This document shows positions 7,925 through 16,784 of a DNA stretch of 57,114 nt, in pieces. This stretch comes from Geminicoccaceae bacterium (GTDB lineage: Bacteria > Pseudomonadota > Alphaproteobacteria > Geminicoccales > Geminicoccaceae), in NCBI GenBank assembly GCA_028285265.1, contig JANQPX010000007.1, positions 1-57,114 of the forward strand, in the 5' to 3' direction. The notes under the pieces are model-generated. The model ran no database searches. It worked only from the letters and a program-made list of their open reading frames with translations, and was not told the origin of the DNA. Each line of letters starts with the position of its first letter. Position 1 is the first letter of the stretch. The translations under genes and the position numbers were made by a program.

Positions 7925-8899
7925 CTAAGATGGCTTGATCATACCCCTTGGCGCAAAGGCGAGTGCCTCGGGCATTAGAGCACCGACATGCAGGCGATTG
8001 TCGACGACGGCTCGTCGTTCAAGATCGATCTTCGGAACGCTGCCGTCCGCGAGAGCGACATAGATGTGTTGGCCGTCATCTGCCGCGATGGCTTGAAAGG
8101 GTTCGGCGTTGAGCGTCACGATGCCGAGCACAACCAGTGAGGCGGCATCGACAATCTCGACATAGCCGACGTTGTTGTTTTCATCGTAGGTCGTGACGAC
8201 GACGAACCGCCCGTCCGGTGTCGGATAGGGCCAACCTGGCACGCCCGTCAGCCCAATCGTCTTTTCCAGCGTCATGCTGTCCGTATCGATTCGATGCAAG
8301 AGTGGCTGACAGAAGTCGCCCGCATAGAGCCAGCGATCATCTGGAGATACGCGGATTGCCTGCGCACCTCTTGGCAGCGCGATCTGTCCTATGACCTTTC
8401 GCTTTCGAGTATCGACCACTGACAGGAACGGGATCTCTTTATGGGAAAAGTAGATGTGCGCGCCACGATGAGAGCGCGCCAGAAAATGCGGACCGACTTG
8501 CAACCAGACCGTCTGTTCGATGCCCCAGGTCTCGGGATCAAGGACTAGCGCCGACTGATTGCACTCGACTGTCACCCAAATCTTACCGTCGTCATCCGTG
8601 ACGAGGCCGTGCGGTCCGCGGTAAAGGCCGAGATCCAGTCGCCTCACTTCCTCCATGCTTTCGAGATCGACGATGCTGAGCTGGTTCGTCGGTTGATTGT
8701 TGCCGTAGTCGGCCGTTCCATAGAGTGAGATCACAGCAAACTGGCCATCTTGGGTCAGCGTAAGCTCGTGCGGTTTCGCCGAATTCGGATTGCCCGCTGC
8801 TGCCTTCGATAAGACAGCTCCACCATGCGGATCGATCGCCGTCAGCGTTGCGTCGCCTTTGGTGGTGACGAGAAGAATCGGTTCTGCAGATGGTATCAT
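7925..8899 (-). CDS. YVTN/cytochrome d1-like beta-propeller protein
   Basis: About 324 residues of repeated beta-propeller blades, seen as recurring units such as GQFAVISLYG, DGKIWVTVECNQSALVLDP, DDRWLYAGDF, DGRFVVVTTYD and GQHIYVALADGSV. No signal peptide is visible, so it seems cytoplasmic, unlike many YVTN proteins. ATG at 8899 is taken; a TTG at 8905 closer to the AAAAGGGGGGAA ribosome site is also possible. Such propellers are often lactonase-like or serve as scaffolds, but no catalytic residues can be named. It lies downstream of the amidase on the same strand after a 220-bp gap, so it may have its own promoter. Confidence 0.75.
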   Translation of the reverse strand: MIPSAEPILLVTTKGDATLTAIDPHGGAVLSKAAAGNPNSAKPHELTLTQDGQFAVISLYGTADYGNNQPTNQLSIVDLESMEEVRRLDLGLYRGPHGLVTDDDGKIWVTVECNQSALVLDPETWGIEQTVWLQVGPHFLARSHRGAHIYFSHKEIPFLSVVDTRKRKVIGQIALPRGAQAIRVSPDDRWLYAGDFCQPLLHRIDTDSMTLEKTIGLTGVPGWPYPTPDGRFVVVTTYDENNNVGYVEIVDAASLVVLGIVTLNAEPFQAIAADDGQHIYVALADGSVPKIDLERRAVVDNRLHVGALMPEALAFAPRGMIKPS

Positions 8900-9119
8900 G
8901 CTCAACGTTCCCCCCTTTTGTAACCAGGCCTTGAGTATTCATGATTCTACCGGACTCATGCAATCGCCTTACGTCGTTTTGCGTCGACAAGGATTGAGGT
9001 CGCGTCAATGAGGGCGAAGGATCAAAGCCTCTATTGCGATGGTGGGCGCAGCGGAAAGCGTGTCGGTGTGGATCGGGGCTACGACATCGACGTGACGATG
9101 ACCGTCCTGAGCTCTTGCG

Positions 9120-10058
9120 CTAATTCAGGACTGACTTTGGAAAATAGAAACTGACCACCCAGTTCGGTACATCGACGATTTCAGAAATGCGAAGATCGCC
9201 CGCGACGCTGCACAGCATGTAAGCCTCGACGGGTGTCATTTGGGAGGTTGTGCAAAGCCAATCGATCATACCGCGAACAGAGTCACGGGCGGCCTGCATC
9301 AGGTCGTCGCCGACGCCCGTGGTGACTCTGTAGCCGCTCTGGTCAATATGCTGAGTAACCGGACCGCTGGTTTCCAGGCGCGGATAGGGAAACGCTGCAT
9401 TCTTGATCAGGTCGATCTTGAGTTCGACCGCCATCGGGCTCTCGATTGCTGTGCCACAGATTTCACCGTCACCTTGGGCCGCATGGGTGTCGCCCAGGGA
9501 TAGGAGCCCACCGTCGACCTCCACCGGCAGATAGAGCGTTGTGCCCTTACAATTGTCACGAATGTCGAGATTACCGCCAACGCGTCGCGGCGGTACGACG
9601 CTGTGCAGGCCGGCTTCTGCGAGAGCAAGACCGATGGTGCCGACGAAGGGCTTAAGAGGCACCTTGCCCATCGGTGCAAAGGCGGCGGGATTGGAGAGGT
9701 TGGTGTCATACTGCCAGACATGCAGTGCCGGCTCGGCGAAGTCATCGGCGAGGAGGCCAAAACCTGGAATGTTGGCAGTCCAACCCCAACCCGCCGGATG
9801 AAAATCGAGAAAGCTGATCGCGACCGCATCACCGGGCTTTGCACCGTCGATATGGATCGGACCCGTGACAGGATTGACCTTACCAAAATCCAGTGCCTTC
9901 AGGTCGTCAAGTGTGGCTTTGTCGTGAAGCTGTCCGCCAGATGCGTCGATCGTTTCTACGAAGACGGTCTCACCCGGCGACACCGCTAAAACCGGATCGA
10001 TCGCATTGTCCCAGCCCAGATGGTGGTTATGCTTGTGGATGGTGTGATTGCAGCCCAT
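9120..10058 (-). CDS. Acetamidase/formamidase family protein
   Basis: A 312-residue FmdA/AmdA-family amidohydrolase, which hydrolyses short amides such as formamide or acetamide to the acid and ammonia. Family features include the early PGETVFVETIDASGGQL region, the metal-site region GPIHIDGAKPGDAVAI, WGWTANIPGFGLLAD and GGNLDIRDNCKGTTLYLPV. The strongly conserved GDTHAAQGDGEICGTAIE and the C-terminal EAYMLCSVAGDLRISEIVD are also present. It has a strong ribosome site (GAGGAGGT). It lies 12 bp after the permease gene at the end of the RpiR-associated importer operon, implying that the importer brings in its substrate or a precursor. Confidence 0.93.
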   Translation of the reverse strand: MGCNHTIHKHNHHLGWDNAIDPVLAVSPGETVFVETIDASGGQLHDKATLDDLKALDFGKVNPVTGPIHIDGAKPGDAVAISFLDFHPAGWGWTANIPGFGLLADDFAEPALHVWQYDTNLSNPAAFAPMGKVPLKPFVGTIGLALAEAGLHSVVPPRRVGGNLDIRDNCKGTTLYLPVEVDGGLLSLGDTHAAQGDGEICGTAIESPMAVELKIDLIKNAAFPYPRLETSGPVTQHIDQSGYRVTTGVGDDLMQAARDSVRGMIDWLCTTSQMTPVEAYMLCSVAGDLRISEIVDVPNWVVSFYFPKSVLN

Positions 10059-10070
10059 GGGTGACCTCCT

Positions 10071-11108
10071 CTAAGAGCGCTTGAAACGCCAAATCTGTTC
10101 GATTTCCCGATTGCCCATGATCCCTCGAGGCAAGAGCGCCATAACACCAACGATCACGACACCGAGGAGCAGGCCGGAAAGGCCGAGCATTTGCGGTAGC
10201 TTTATCCCGATCAGTGTTGGTCCAGTTTCGAGCCAGCGCACGACTTCGAGACCGATGGAGATCAAGAGCGTGCCGAACACCGCGCCTGTTACACTCCTTA
10301 GACCGCCAAGAATCAGCATGGCCACGGTGAGAAAGACAAAATTGAAATAGAAAGGTCGTGCTGAGATGGTGCCGAGATAGAAGGCATAAGCAATGCCGGC
10401 CGTGGCAAAGAAGAGCGTACCCAGCACCCAAGCGATTAATCGGACCTTACGAATGTCGACACCGAGCGCTTTTGTGCCGGCTTCATCGTCAGCGCTGGCG
10501 CGCAGCTGGAGTCCAACGGAACTCTCGCGGAAGAGCCGGGCGATGAAAATGCCGACAATCACAAGACCGGTGATGTGTGGCAAATCGAAGATCTTAGGAA
10601 TACCAAAGAGGGCCTGATTGCCTTTGAAGATGTCAGTGCGATGCAAGAAGATCGAATGCACGATGACCAGGATCGCGATGCTGGTGATGGTGACACCAAC
10701 ACCGCTGAGCCTGACCACGACGGCGCCTGTGAGGGCGCCGAGCCCTGCAACGATGGCCAATGCGATCAGCGCCGAGATGATGGGTGATAGCTCAAAAGCA
10801 TTGAGCCCCCATGGCGCGTCCGGCAGCGAAATCGCTTTCATCGCAGCAGGCGTGACGCAAATCGCGGCAGCATAAGCGGCGATGCCCATAAATGCGGCGT
10901 GGGAGAAGCCGACGATGTTGGCATTGCCTGAAAAGACCTGGAGCCCAATGACCACCAGAAGATTAACGAAGGTGGCATAGAGGATTCGTGCTTGATAGCT
11001 CTCGCCCCAGAGATAGTACGCACCGACAATCGTCAAGATGAGCAGGCTCAAGAGCAGGGCGCCGATCAGTCCCTGGCGTTGATCACGATTAAGGGCAAGG
11101 TGCCTCAC
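10071..11108 (-). CDS. HAAT-class ABC importer permease (LivM family), locus 2
   Basis: A 345-residue LivM-type permease starting with GTG at 11108, which overlaps the upstream LivH-like stop (GTGA). Hallmarks are NIVGFSHAAFMGIAAYAAA and the coupling loop VGLQLRASADDEAGTKALGV. Around ten hydrophobic segments are visible. It forms the membrane pore with the LivH-like protein, and its operon neighbours are an amidase downstream and the matching ATPases and binding protein upstream. Confidence 0.92.
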   Translation of the reverse strand: MRHLALNRDQRQGLIGALLLSLLILTIVGAYYLWGESYQARILYATFVNLLVVIGLQVFSGNANIVGFSHAAFMGIAAYAAAICVTPAAMKAISLPDAPWGLNAFELSPIISALIALAIVAGLGALTGAVVVRLSGVGVTITSIAILVIVHSIFLHRTDIFKGNQALFGIPKIFDLPHITGLVIVGIFIARLFRESSVGLQLRASADDEAGTKALGVDIRKVRLIAWVLGTLFFATAGIAYAFYLGTISARPFYFNFVFLTVAMLILGGLRSVTGAVFGTLLISIGLEVVRWLETGPTLIGIKLPQMLGLSGLLLGVVIVGVMALLPRGIMGNREIEQIWRFKRS

Positions 11109-12001
11109 GTCTTATCCCCGGCCTCGCGTGGTGGTGAGAGAATGCCGTCGGGACGCCAAATCAAAATCAACGCCACCATGAGAAACACGGCGGCTTGCGC
11201 TAGGCCGCCGGCACTATGGGGGAGGAGAATCAGAACGGCGACCTCGGCAATACCGAGCAGAAAGCCGCCGAGAACGGCCCCGGGAAGACTGCCGAACCCG
11301 CCGATGACGCAGGCGACGAATGCCACGAGAACAGGGTCGAATCCCATATGCGGTTGCACGCTGCCGCGCCTGGCCATGATGAAAATGCAGGCCATGCCCG
11401 CGAGGAGGCCAGAGATGGCGAAGGCACCGGCGATCACGCGATTGGCGCGAATCCCGCAAAGGCGGACCATCTCGAAATCCTCGGCCGCGGCACGCATCGC
11501 GATTCCAAGCGTTGTTTTCCGCAAGAACGCAAGGAGCGCCGCGATCGCGGCGACGGTCACGAGCGTTTCGTAGATCTGTAGGGATGACACCCGTATGGAG
11601 CCGATCGTCAGGGTCTGATCGAGGAAGATGAACTGGGTCGCTGCGATCGGCCTCGGTGAGCCCAACAACAAGAAAAGATTCTGCAAAATGATACTGACCC
11701 CAAACGCGGTGAGGAGGCCGGTGGTCAGATCGGCGCCGCGCACTGTTCGAAAGGCAACGCGTTCCAACAGGACTGAAGCGAGCATGCAGGCAGCAATCAC
11801 GCAGATGATCAGGACCCAAGGATTGCCGGTCAGCAGTGTCGTCACGATGACCATTGAATAGCCACCGAAGGCGATCACCTCACCATGGGCAAAATTGACC
11901 AGTCCCATGATCGAAAACACAATCGCCAAGCCGAGGGCGATGAGCGCGTATTCAGCCCCGAAGCTGAGGGCATTGAGCATTTGCTGCGCGGCATAATCCA
12001 T
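11105..12001 (-). CDS. HAAT-class ABC importer permease (LivH family), locus 2
   Basis: A 298-residue permease with the LivH signature (GAEYALIALGLAIVFSIMGL, then VNFAHGEVIAFGGYSMVI) and the coupling loop GIAMRAAAEDFEMVRLCGI. Its ATG overlaps the ATPase stop by 1 bp (TAATG), and its stop overlaps the LivM-like start. The NFAHGE motif is the usual form, unlike the NLAHPS variant of the locus 1 permease, so the two systems are not recent duplicates. Confidence 0.92.
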   Translation of the reverse strand: MDYAAQQMLNALSFGAEYALIALGLAIVFSIMGLVNFAHGEVIAFGGYSMVIVTTLLTGNPWVLIICVIAACMLASVLLERVAFRTVRGADLTTGLLTAFGVSIILQNLFLLLGSPRPIAATQFIFLDQTLTIGSIRVSSLQIYETLVTVAAIAALLAFLRKTTLGIAMRAAAEDFEMVRLCGIRANRVIAGAFAISGLLAGMACIFIMARRGSVQPHMGFDPVLVAFVACVIGGFGSLPGAVLGGFLLGIAEVAVLILLPHSAGGLAQAAVFLMVALILIWRPDGILSPPREAGDKT

Positions 12002-12708
12002 TAGCCCTGCGCTCCTGTAAGCTCGGTGATTAGGGCGCTGCCGTCGCCGAAGTCAGCGGCTGATCCTTGGGTGGAGATGACGCCATTGTTCAGGACGTAC
12101 ACGTAGTCCGAGACCTGGATGGCGGCACCGGCATTCTGTTCGACCAAGAGAATGGTGACTCCTTTGGTCTTGAGATCACGGATGATGTCAAAGATCCGCT
12201 TGGTAATCTGTGGCGCCAGTCCCAATGACGGTTCATCGAGCAGAAGGATGCGTGGTTTTGAAACCAAGGCACGTGCAATCGCCAGCATCTGCTGCTCGCC
12301 GCCGGAGAGTGTGCCAGCGCGTTGATGCCGGCGATCGCCTAGAATCGGAAACTGCTGGAACCAGTCGTCGATATCACGCGCAAGCTGCGCCTTGTCGGGC
12401 TGCAGAGCGCCTCCCAGAACCAGATTGTCGTAGACCGACAGGCTTGAGAAAATACGCCGTCCTTCCGGCGAAATGGCGATACCGCGCCGGCAGCGCTCTT
12501 CGACGGACGTGCCGATCAGATTCTCATTGAGCAGACGAATGGCCCCTTCAGCGCGCACGATTCCGGTGATCGCCGACAACGTCGAGGTTTTGCCTGCGCC
12601 GTTGGGTCCGAGCAGGGCGACGCACTGCCCTTCGTCGACGTTGAGATCAATGCCGTGAACGGCTTCGATCAAGCCATGAAAGACCTTAAGCCCGCTCACC
12701 TCTAACAT
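12001..12708 (-). CDS. HAAT-class ABC importer ATP-binding protein (LivF family), locus 2
   Basis: A 235-residue ABC ATPase from ATG at 12708; a TTG at 12726 would add six residues. Walker A is LGPNGAGKTS, the signature is LSGGEQQMLAIARAL and Walker B is ILLLDEPSLGLAP. The length and C-terminus fit LivF. It follows the binding-protein gene after a strong perfect hairpin and shares the transcript with both permeases. Confidence 0.92.
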   Translation of the reverse strand: MLEVSGLKVFHGLIEAVHGIDLNVDEGQCVALLGPNGAGKTSTLSAITGIVRAEGAIRLLNENLIGTSVEERCRRGIAISPEGRRIFSSLSVYDNLVLGGALQPDKAQLARDIDDWFQQFPILGDRRHQRAGTLSGGEQQMLAIARALVSKPRILLLDEPSLGLAPQITKRIFDIIRDLKTKGVTILLVEQNAGAAIQVSDYVYVLNNGVISTQGSAADFGDGSALITELTGAQG

Positions 12709-12729
12709 CGTGCTATCCGCGGCCAAAGA

Positions 12730-12758
12730 GGCCTTTCCAGGAAGAACCTGGAAAGGCC
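12730..12758 (-). terminator. Perfect 12-bp intercistronic hairpin after the binding-protein gene (locus 2)
   Basis: GGCCTTTCCAGG (12730-12741) and CCTGGAAAGGCC (12747-12758) are exact inverted repeats around a 5-nt AAGAA loop, 8 bp after the binding-protein stop. No oligo-T tract follows in the minus direction, and the operon's LivF-like, permease and amidase genes continue downstream. This fits partial termination or 3'-end protection, giving more binding protein than membrane components. Confidence 0.7.
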
Positions 12759-12766
12759 GTCAATGT

Positions 12767-13927
12767 TTATGGCCAAGAGGGAACGTTGGCCGGAATCTCC
12801 TCGGTCAGCACGACCCGTTGTCCTTCTTTGAAGCCGATCACGGGGATGTCGCGGAGCGCGTAGCTCGTTGTGTCCTTGTACGAGATGGCTTCAACCGACA
12901 TCACGGGGATGCTGTCTGCTGCGCGGATAGCATCGCGAATAGCATTCGGATCAGCAGAACCGGCCGCCTTGATGCCGTATTCGATGATTTTAATCATGTC
13001 GCCGCCGAGCGATGGAAAGAGACCCTCCACCTCTTCACCGATCGCTGCACAATCCTTTTGGAACTGGTCGATGCGGCTATCCGGTACGGCTGGTGCGAGC
13101 GTGCCGAAGAACACCTTATCCAAGACCGTGGCATCTTCAGCGGCTAAGGCATCCAGAGACGGATCATCGAAACCGTCGGAGCCGACGACCCAGGCATCGA
13201 GGCCTGCCGAGCGCATCTGGCGAATAAGGATGCCGATGTCGGGCATCGCCCAGGAGATGTAGACGGCATCCGGCGCCGGATCGAGCGCCTTGAGTTCGGC
13301 GATTTGTGGGCTCCAATCGGTGGTTCCGGAGGTGTAGTTCAAGGTCGCCTGAAGGGTGCCGCCATTGGCCTCAATGACCTCAGCAAACCACTCCGGTGTT
13401 CTTGCCGACCAAGACCCGCCTTCATCTGATGTAAAGATGGCGACGTTCTTGACGCCTTGCGCCAAGGCATAGTTGGCAGCGGCAGCTGCGGTGTAGGGAT
13501 CGGGCGCGACATTGGTGATGAAATTGTCGACCACGCCTGTATGCATTTCGACTTGGGTGCTTTGCGACTGGATGACAGTGACACCGTTGGCGGCTGCGAT
13601 TTGCGCGACGGGGATCATGGTGTCCGAGAAGGGGATGGTGCCGAGCGCCACAATCCCTTCACTCAGAAACCTCTCGGTCAGCGAAATCGCTGCTTGTGTA
13701 TCAGCACCGGTATCCTGAATGAGCAACTCCAATTCCTGACCGTCGATTCCGCCTGCTTCATTGATCATCTTGACCATGCACTGGGCGCCTGCCACCTCGT
13801 TATAGGGAGCAAAGTCGCCGGTCAGCGGTACGGCGAGGCCAATCTTGATGGTGTCCGCTGAAGCAGCCGACGCAGCCAGGGCCACGCCTGCTGCGGAGGC
13901 TAAAAGCCAAGTCCCGAGTTTCGACAT
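12767..13927 (-). CDS. HAAT-class ABC importer substrate-binding protein, locus 2
   Basis: A 386-residue periplasmic binding protein from ATG at 13927, preceded by AAGGAG at good spacing. The Sec signal peptide (LGTWLLASAAGVALAASAAS, cleavage near ASA-DT) leads into DTIKIGLAVPLTGDFAPYN, the standard Peripla_BP_6 start. MVKMINEAGGIDGQELELL and AQIAAANGVTVIQSQSTQ are typical family segments. Its place inside the importer operon makes it the specificity component. The neighbouring amidase, formylglutamate amidohydrolase and cysteine hydrolase suggest an amide or N-acyl amino acid ligand, which is inference only. Confidence 0.92.
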   Translation of the reverse strand: MSKLGTWLLASAAGVALAASAASADTIKIGLAVPLTGDFAPYNEVAGAQCMVKMINEAGGIDGQELELLIQDTGADTQAAISLTERFLSEGIVALGTIPFSDTMIPVAQIAAANGVTVIQSQSTQVEMHTGVVDNFITNVAPDPYTAAAAANYALAQGVKNVAIFTSDEGGSWSARTPEWFAEVIEANGGTLQATLNYTSGTTDWSPQIAELKALDPAPDAVYISWAMPDIGILIRQMRSAGLDAWVVGSDGFDDPSLDALAAEDATVLDKVFFGTLAPAVPDSRIDQFQKDCAAIGEEVEGLFPSLGGDMIKIIEYGIKAAGSADPNAIRDAIRAADSIPVMSVEAISYKDTTSYALRDIPVIGFKEGQRVVLTEEIPANVPSWP

Positions 13928-13940
13928 TCGGTGTCTCCTT

Positions 13941-14660
13941 TCACTCGTTATTGTTGTGCCCGAGATAGGCATTGATGACCGCGGGGTCCGCGGTCACGTC
14001 TTTGGGCAAGCCTGACGCCAATAGGCTGCCCATATTCATGACGGTCAGTTTTTCGCAGGCCGACATGATGAATTTCAAATCGTGATCGATCAGCAGGATC
14101 GCACAGGGGTGGCGTTCTCGAAGCCAAGTGAGATTGCCAAAGAGCTCATCGGTTTCTTCTGGGTTCATCCCCGCTGCGGGTTCATCGAGCATCAGGACCT
14201 TCGGGCGCAAGCCGAGCGCGCGCACGATCTCCAAACGCCGCATTTGACCATAAGAAAGGCTGTCCGGAGTCGCGTCGAGAACGTCGCGTAGATGGAACAG
14301 GTCGATGGCGTCATCGATCAATTCTTGGTCGATTTTGTCGGTACGCCTTTGATGGATTTCTGCCACTTCGATGTTGCGACGCACCGAAAGATTGGGGAAG
14401 AGCCGCAAGTTCTGAAAGGTCCGTGCTACGCCTAGGCGGGCACGTTGTTCCGCAGGCAACTGATCGATACGGGTCCCGTCGACCTCGATTTCGCCAGCCG
14501 TGAGGCTGAGCAATCCGGAAATCAGGTTGATCATCGTGGTCTTGCCTGCCCCGTTGGGGCCGATAAGACCATGGATTTCGTTGGCCTCCACGGTAAAGCT
14601 GACGTGATCGACCGCTTGCACGCCACCGAAGTTTTTTGAGACGCTTCGAACCTGGAGCAT
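13941..14660 (-). CDS. HAAT-class ABC importer ATP-binding protein (LivG family), locus 2
   Basis: A 239-residue ABC ATPase from ATG at 14660; the frame is open to 14786, but the extension overlaps the upstream gene and is not conserved. Walker A is IGPNGAGKTT, the signature LSYGQMRRLEIVRAL and Walker B VLMLDEPAAGMNP, and the C-terminus AVINAYLGH is LivG-like. Gene order differs from locus 1: here the LivG-like gene precedes the binding protein. One base separates its start from the stop of the small unknown gene. Confidence 0.92.
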   Translation of the reverse strand: MLQVRSVSKNFGGVQAVDHVSFTVEANEIHGLIGPNGAGKTTMINLISGLLSLTAGEIEVDGTRIDQLPAEQRARLGVARTFQNLRLFPNLSVRRNIEVAEIHQRRTDKIDQELIDDAIDLFHLRDVLDATPDSLSYGQMRRLEIVRALGLRPKVLMLDEPAAGMNPEETDELFGNLTWLRERHPCAILLIDHDLKFIMSACEKLTVMNMGSLLASGLPKDVTADPAVINAYLGHNNNE

Positions 14661-14661
14661 G

Positions 14662-15006
14662 TCAGTCGACGACCTTGTAGCGATCCCATGTTTTTGGACC
14701 GTTGCGTTCTTCAAGCATTGCCATGTTGCCTCGCATGGGTGCGATGTGATCAGAACTGAACCAGTGTCTTGCAAGAGACGGGCCATCGACGGGCTTCAAC
14801 ACCTTTCCTAAAGATGCAGGCGCCTGTTCAGCCCTCCCTCGACCGAGCTCGACATCATGGCGTGACGATCCTTCGTTGAGCTGGCGTCCGAAAGCGAGCG
14901 TCGTCGGTGGCACCGCTCGAAGCGTTGCGTTTCTCTTGCTCGTTACCTTTTGGGCGAGGATGCCGTGCGGTTGCATAAAGACGGGATGATCATTGGCAAC
15001 GCTCAC
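14662..15006 (-). CDS. Small uncharacterised protein between RpiR regulator and importer
   Basis: A 114-residue basic protein that I do not recognise. Support for it being real: its GTG start overlaps the RpiR stop (GTGA), an AGGAAG site lies 8 bp upstream, and its stop is 1 bp before the LivG-like start, so it fits seamlessly into the operon. There is no signal peptide, membrane segment or Cys pair. The middle is rich in Arg, Gly and polar residues (NEGSSRHDVELGRGRAEQAP). It could also be a decayed remnant of a larger enzyme kept only for translational coupling. Confidence 0.5.
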   Translation of the reverse strand: MSVANDHPVFMQPHGILAQKVTSKRNATLRAVPPTTLAFGRQLNEGSSRHDVELGRGRAEQAPASLGKVLKPVDGPSLARHWFSSDHIAPMRGNMAMLEERNGPKTWDRYKVVD

Positions 15007-15872
15007 GTCGATGCTTCCTGTTCGGAATGCTGATCACGTCGGAGCTCGTCCCATGCCATGATTCGGGCCTTTGTCCCGTCCCAGTCTCGCTCGGCCAACT
15101 CGACCAACAGGGCTTCGACCAACGCGAAAGCCGGCACGTAACTATCCCAGAGCGTTCCAGAATCTATCGGTGTGGCCACGAGTTCGGTCGCCCCTTTGGC
15201 GGCAGGGCTAATCCATGGATCGGTGAAGACGATCGTCTGTGCTTTTCGCGAACGCATAGATGATGCAAGTTGCGCCAGGCTGGATTGATAGCGCCTGAAG
15301 TCGAAGATCACCGCAATGTCGCGCGGCTTCAGCCTCAATAGGTATTCTGGCCATGCTTCCGGGTCTGGCGGGATATGGAACACGTCCTTTCGTATTTGGC
15401 GCAGATGTCGTGCGAAGAAGTTGGCAATGCTGTCGCTCATGCGGCCGCCAATCAGATAGACCTTTCGCTTTGGATCACTGAGTAGGTCGCAGATGCGCGT
15501 GAATTGCGCGGCGGACAAACGCTCGCGCAGGTCCGCATTGAGCTTGTCGATCAGCGCGAGATACGAGGCGAGGGGTTGGGCTTGATCGATCAGGCTTTCC
15601 CGATGTCCAAGATCGATTGGTGACCGGCTTCCCTCTTTGAGCTCTTGAACGAGTTTCTGCTGAAATTCTTGAAAACCGCTGCAGCCTAGCTTCGTGACGA
15701 AGCGGGAAATCGATGGCGCTGAGATTTGCGCGCGTTCCGACAGTTTATGGATCGGCTGCAACCCGGCAAAAGGATAGTCAGCAAGGAGCACGGACATCAG
15801 CTGCCGCTCGGAAGGCGTCAGCGTGTCGGCTTTTTGTTCCATGAGTTGGCGAATATGCACAACCCCTCCCAT
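15003..15872 (-). CDS. RpiR/MurR family transcriptional regulator (HTH-SIS)
   Basis: A 289-residue regulator. The N-terminal HTH_6 domain (TPSERQLMSVLLADYP, then ISAPSISRFVTKLGCSGFQEF) occupies residues 1-80. A C-terminal SIS sugar-isomerase fold follows (KVYLIGGRMSDSIANFFARHL; RDIAVIFDFRRYQ; AQTIVFTDPW). It heads the minus-strand importer operon and is divergent from the N-formylglutamate amidohydrolase gene, so it probably controls both directions. SIS domains normally sense phosphosugars, but RpiR members also govern amino acid and amide catabolism. The start is uncertain because no good ribosome site precedes ATG 15872. Confidence 0.88.
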   Translation of the reverse strand: MGGVVHIRQLMEQKADTLTPSERQLMSVLLADYPFAGLQPIHKLSERAQISAPSISRFVTKLGCSGFQEFQQKLVQELKEGSRSPIDLGHRESLIDQAQPLASYLALIDKLNADLRERLSAAQFTRICDLLSDPKRKVYLIGGRMSDSIANFFARHLRQIRKDVFHIPPDPEAWPEYLLRLKPRDIAVIFDFRRYQSSLAQLASSMRSRKAQTIVFTDPWISPAAKGATELVATPIDSGTLWDSYVPAFALVEALLVELAERDWDGTKARIMAWDELRRDQHSEQEAST

Positions 15873-15894
15873 CCTTTAATCCGTAGACTAGCGG

Positions 15895-15921
15895 TCGTGA
15901 AATTTTTCTGTCAATCGTGAA
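15895..15921. promoter_or_regulatory. Possible RpiR operator: TCGTGAA direct repeats
   Basis: TCGTGAA occurs at 15895-15901 and again at 15915-15921, exactly 20 bp apart (two helical turns). A near-palindrome GAAATTTTTC (15899-15908) sits between them. The site is in the divergent region between the RpiR gene and the formylglutamate amidohydrolase. Assignment to RpiR is inference. Confidence 0.3.
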
Positions 15922-16004
15922 CTAATGACTGCCAGTGATACATGAGTTCCAAAACCGTTCATGCCGACTTGGTCATCGGACGGCGGTCGCGGGAGGACAA
16001 TGTT

Positions 16005-16784
16005 ATGCCGACGAAATCAGGAATGGCCACGGGTTCACTCTTGGCTCATCCTGACCCGATGCCGGTCGAGGAAGTTCGTGCCAGCCTGTCCTCACCGCTG
16101 TTGCTGGTTTGTGAACATGCGGGCCGGATGATACCCGAACGGCTTGGCACGCTTGGGCTTACGTCGGAGCAACGCGGCTTGCACATCGCCTACGATATCG
16201 GGGCTGAGGCGGTCGCTGACCGACTTTCGGAACGGCTCGGGGGTTGGTTGATCAAACAACGCTATAGTCGATTGGTGATCGACTGCAATCGGCCGCCAGG
16301 CAGTTCGCAATCCATTCCCGAGGTCAGCGACGCCATCACCATTCCCGGCAATGCCAATTTGGCGGAGATGGCGAAACGTGAGCGTGAGGTCGCGATCTTC
16401 GAGCCTTATGCCGAACGCTGCAAGGCGCGCATTGTGGATCCCACCATCCAGTTCGCCTTTTCGATCCATAGCTTTACCCCTGAGATGGCGGGGGAACGGC
16501 GTCCTTGGGACATGAGCTTTCTGTACCGCAGTCCCAAAAGCCGGGGTGACAAGCTTTCAGCACTTGCACGAGCGATGTGGCCAAACCTTCATATCGGTCA
16601 CAATGAGCCCTATCAGATCGAGGATGAGACCGACTGGTTCATCCCGGTCTGCGCCGAATCCAGAGGCATTCCCCATTGCTTGATTGAGATACGAAACGAT
16701 CATCTCCTAACCGATGCGGGCTCGCTTGCCTGGGTGGAACGCCTTGATCAGTTGCTTTCGGCATTTATGGAGACAGCATCATGA
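16005..16784 (+). CDS. N-formylglutamate amidohydrolase family protein
   Basis: A 259-residue FGase-family hydrolase from ATG at 16005, preceded by GGGAGGA at 7 bp; an in-frame ATG at 15942 lacks such a site. Family motifs are LLLVCEHAGRMIPERLG, HIAYDIGAEAVADRLS, RYSRLVIDCNRPPGS and FSIHSFTPEM, with His and Glu residues that bind the metal. The enzyme removes formate from N-formyl amino acids, as in histidine degradation, but no hut genes are present. It overlaps the following cysteine hydrolase by 4 bp. Its neighbours (formamidase, amide-type importer) suggest use of N-formyl or amide nitrogen compounds. Confidence 0.88.
   Translation: MPTKSGMATGSLLAHPDPMPVEEVRASLSSPLLLVCEHAGRMIPERLGTLGLTSEQRGLHIAYDIGAEAVADRLSERLGGWLIKQRYSRLVIDCNRPPGSSQSIPEVSDAITIPGNANLAEMAKREREVAIFEPYAERCKARIVDPTIQFAFSIHSFTPEMAGERRPWDMSFLYRSPKSRGDKLSALARAMWPNLHIGHNEPYQIEDETDWFIPVCAESRGIPHCLIEIRNDHLLTDAGSLAWVERLDQLLSAFMETAS

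Noticed and set aside
9008..9154. 48-residue plus-strand frame between the beta-propeller and amidase genes
   Set aside because: No ribosome site, overlaps the amidase 3' end, and no similarity that I recognise.
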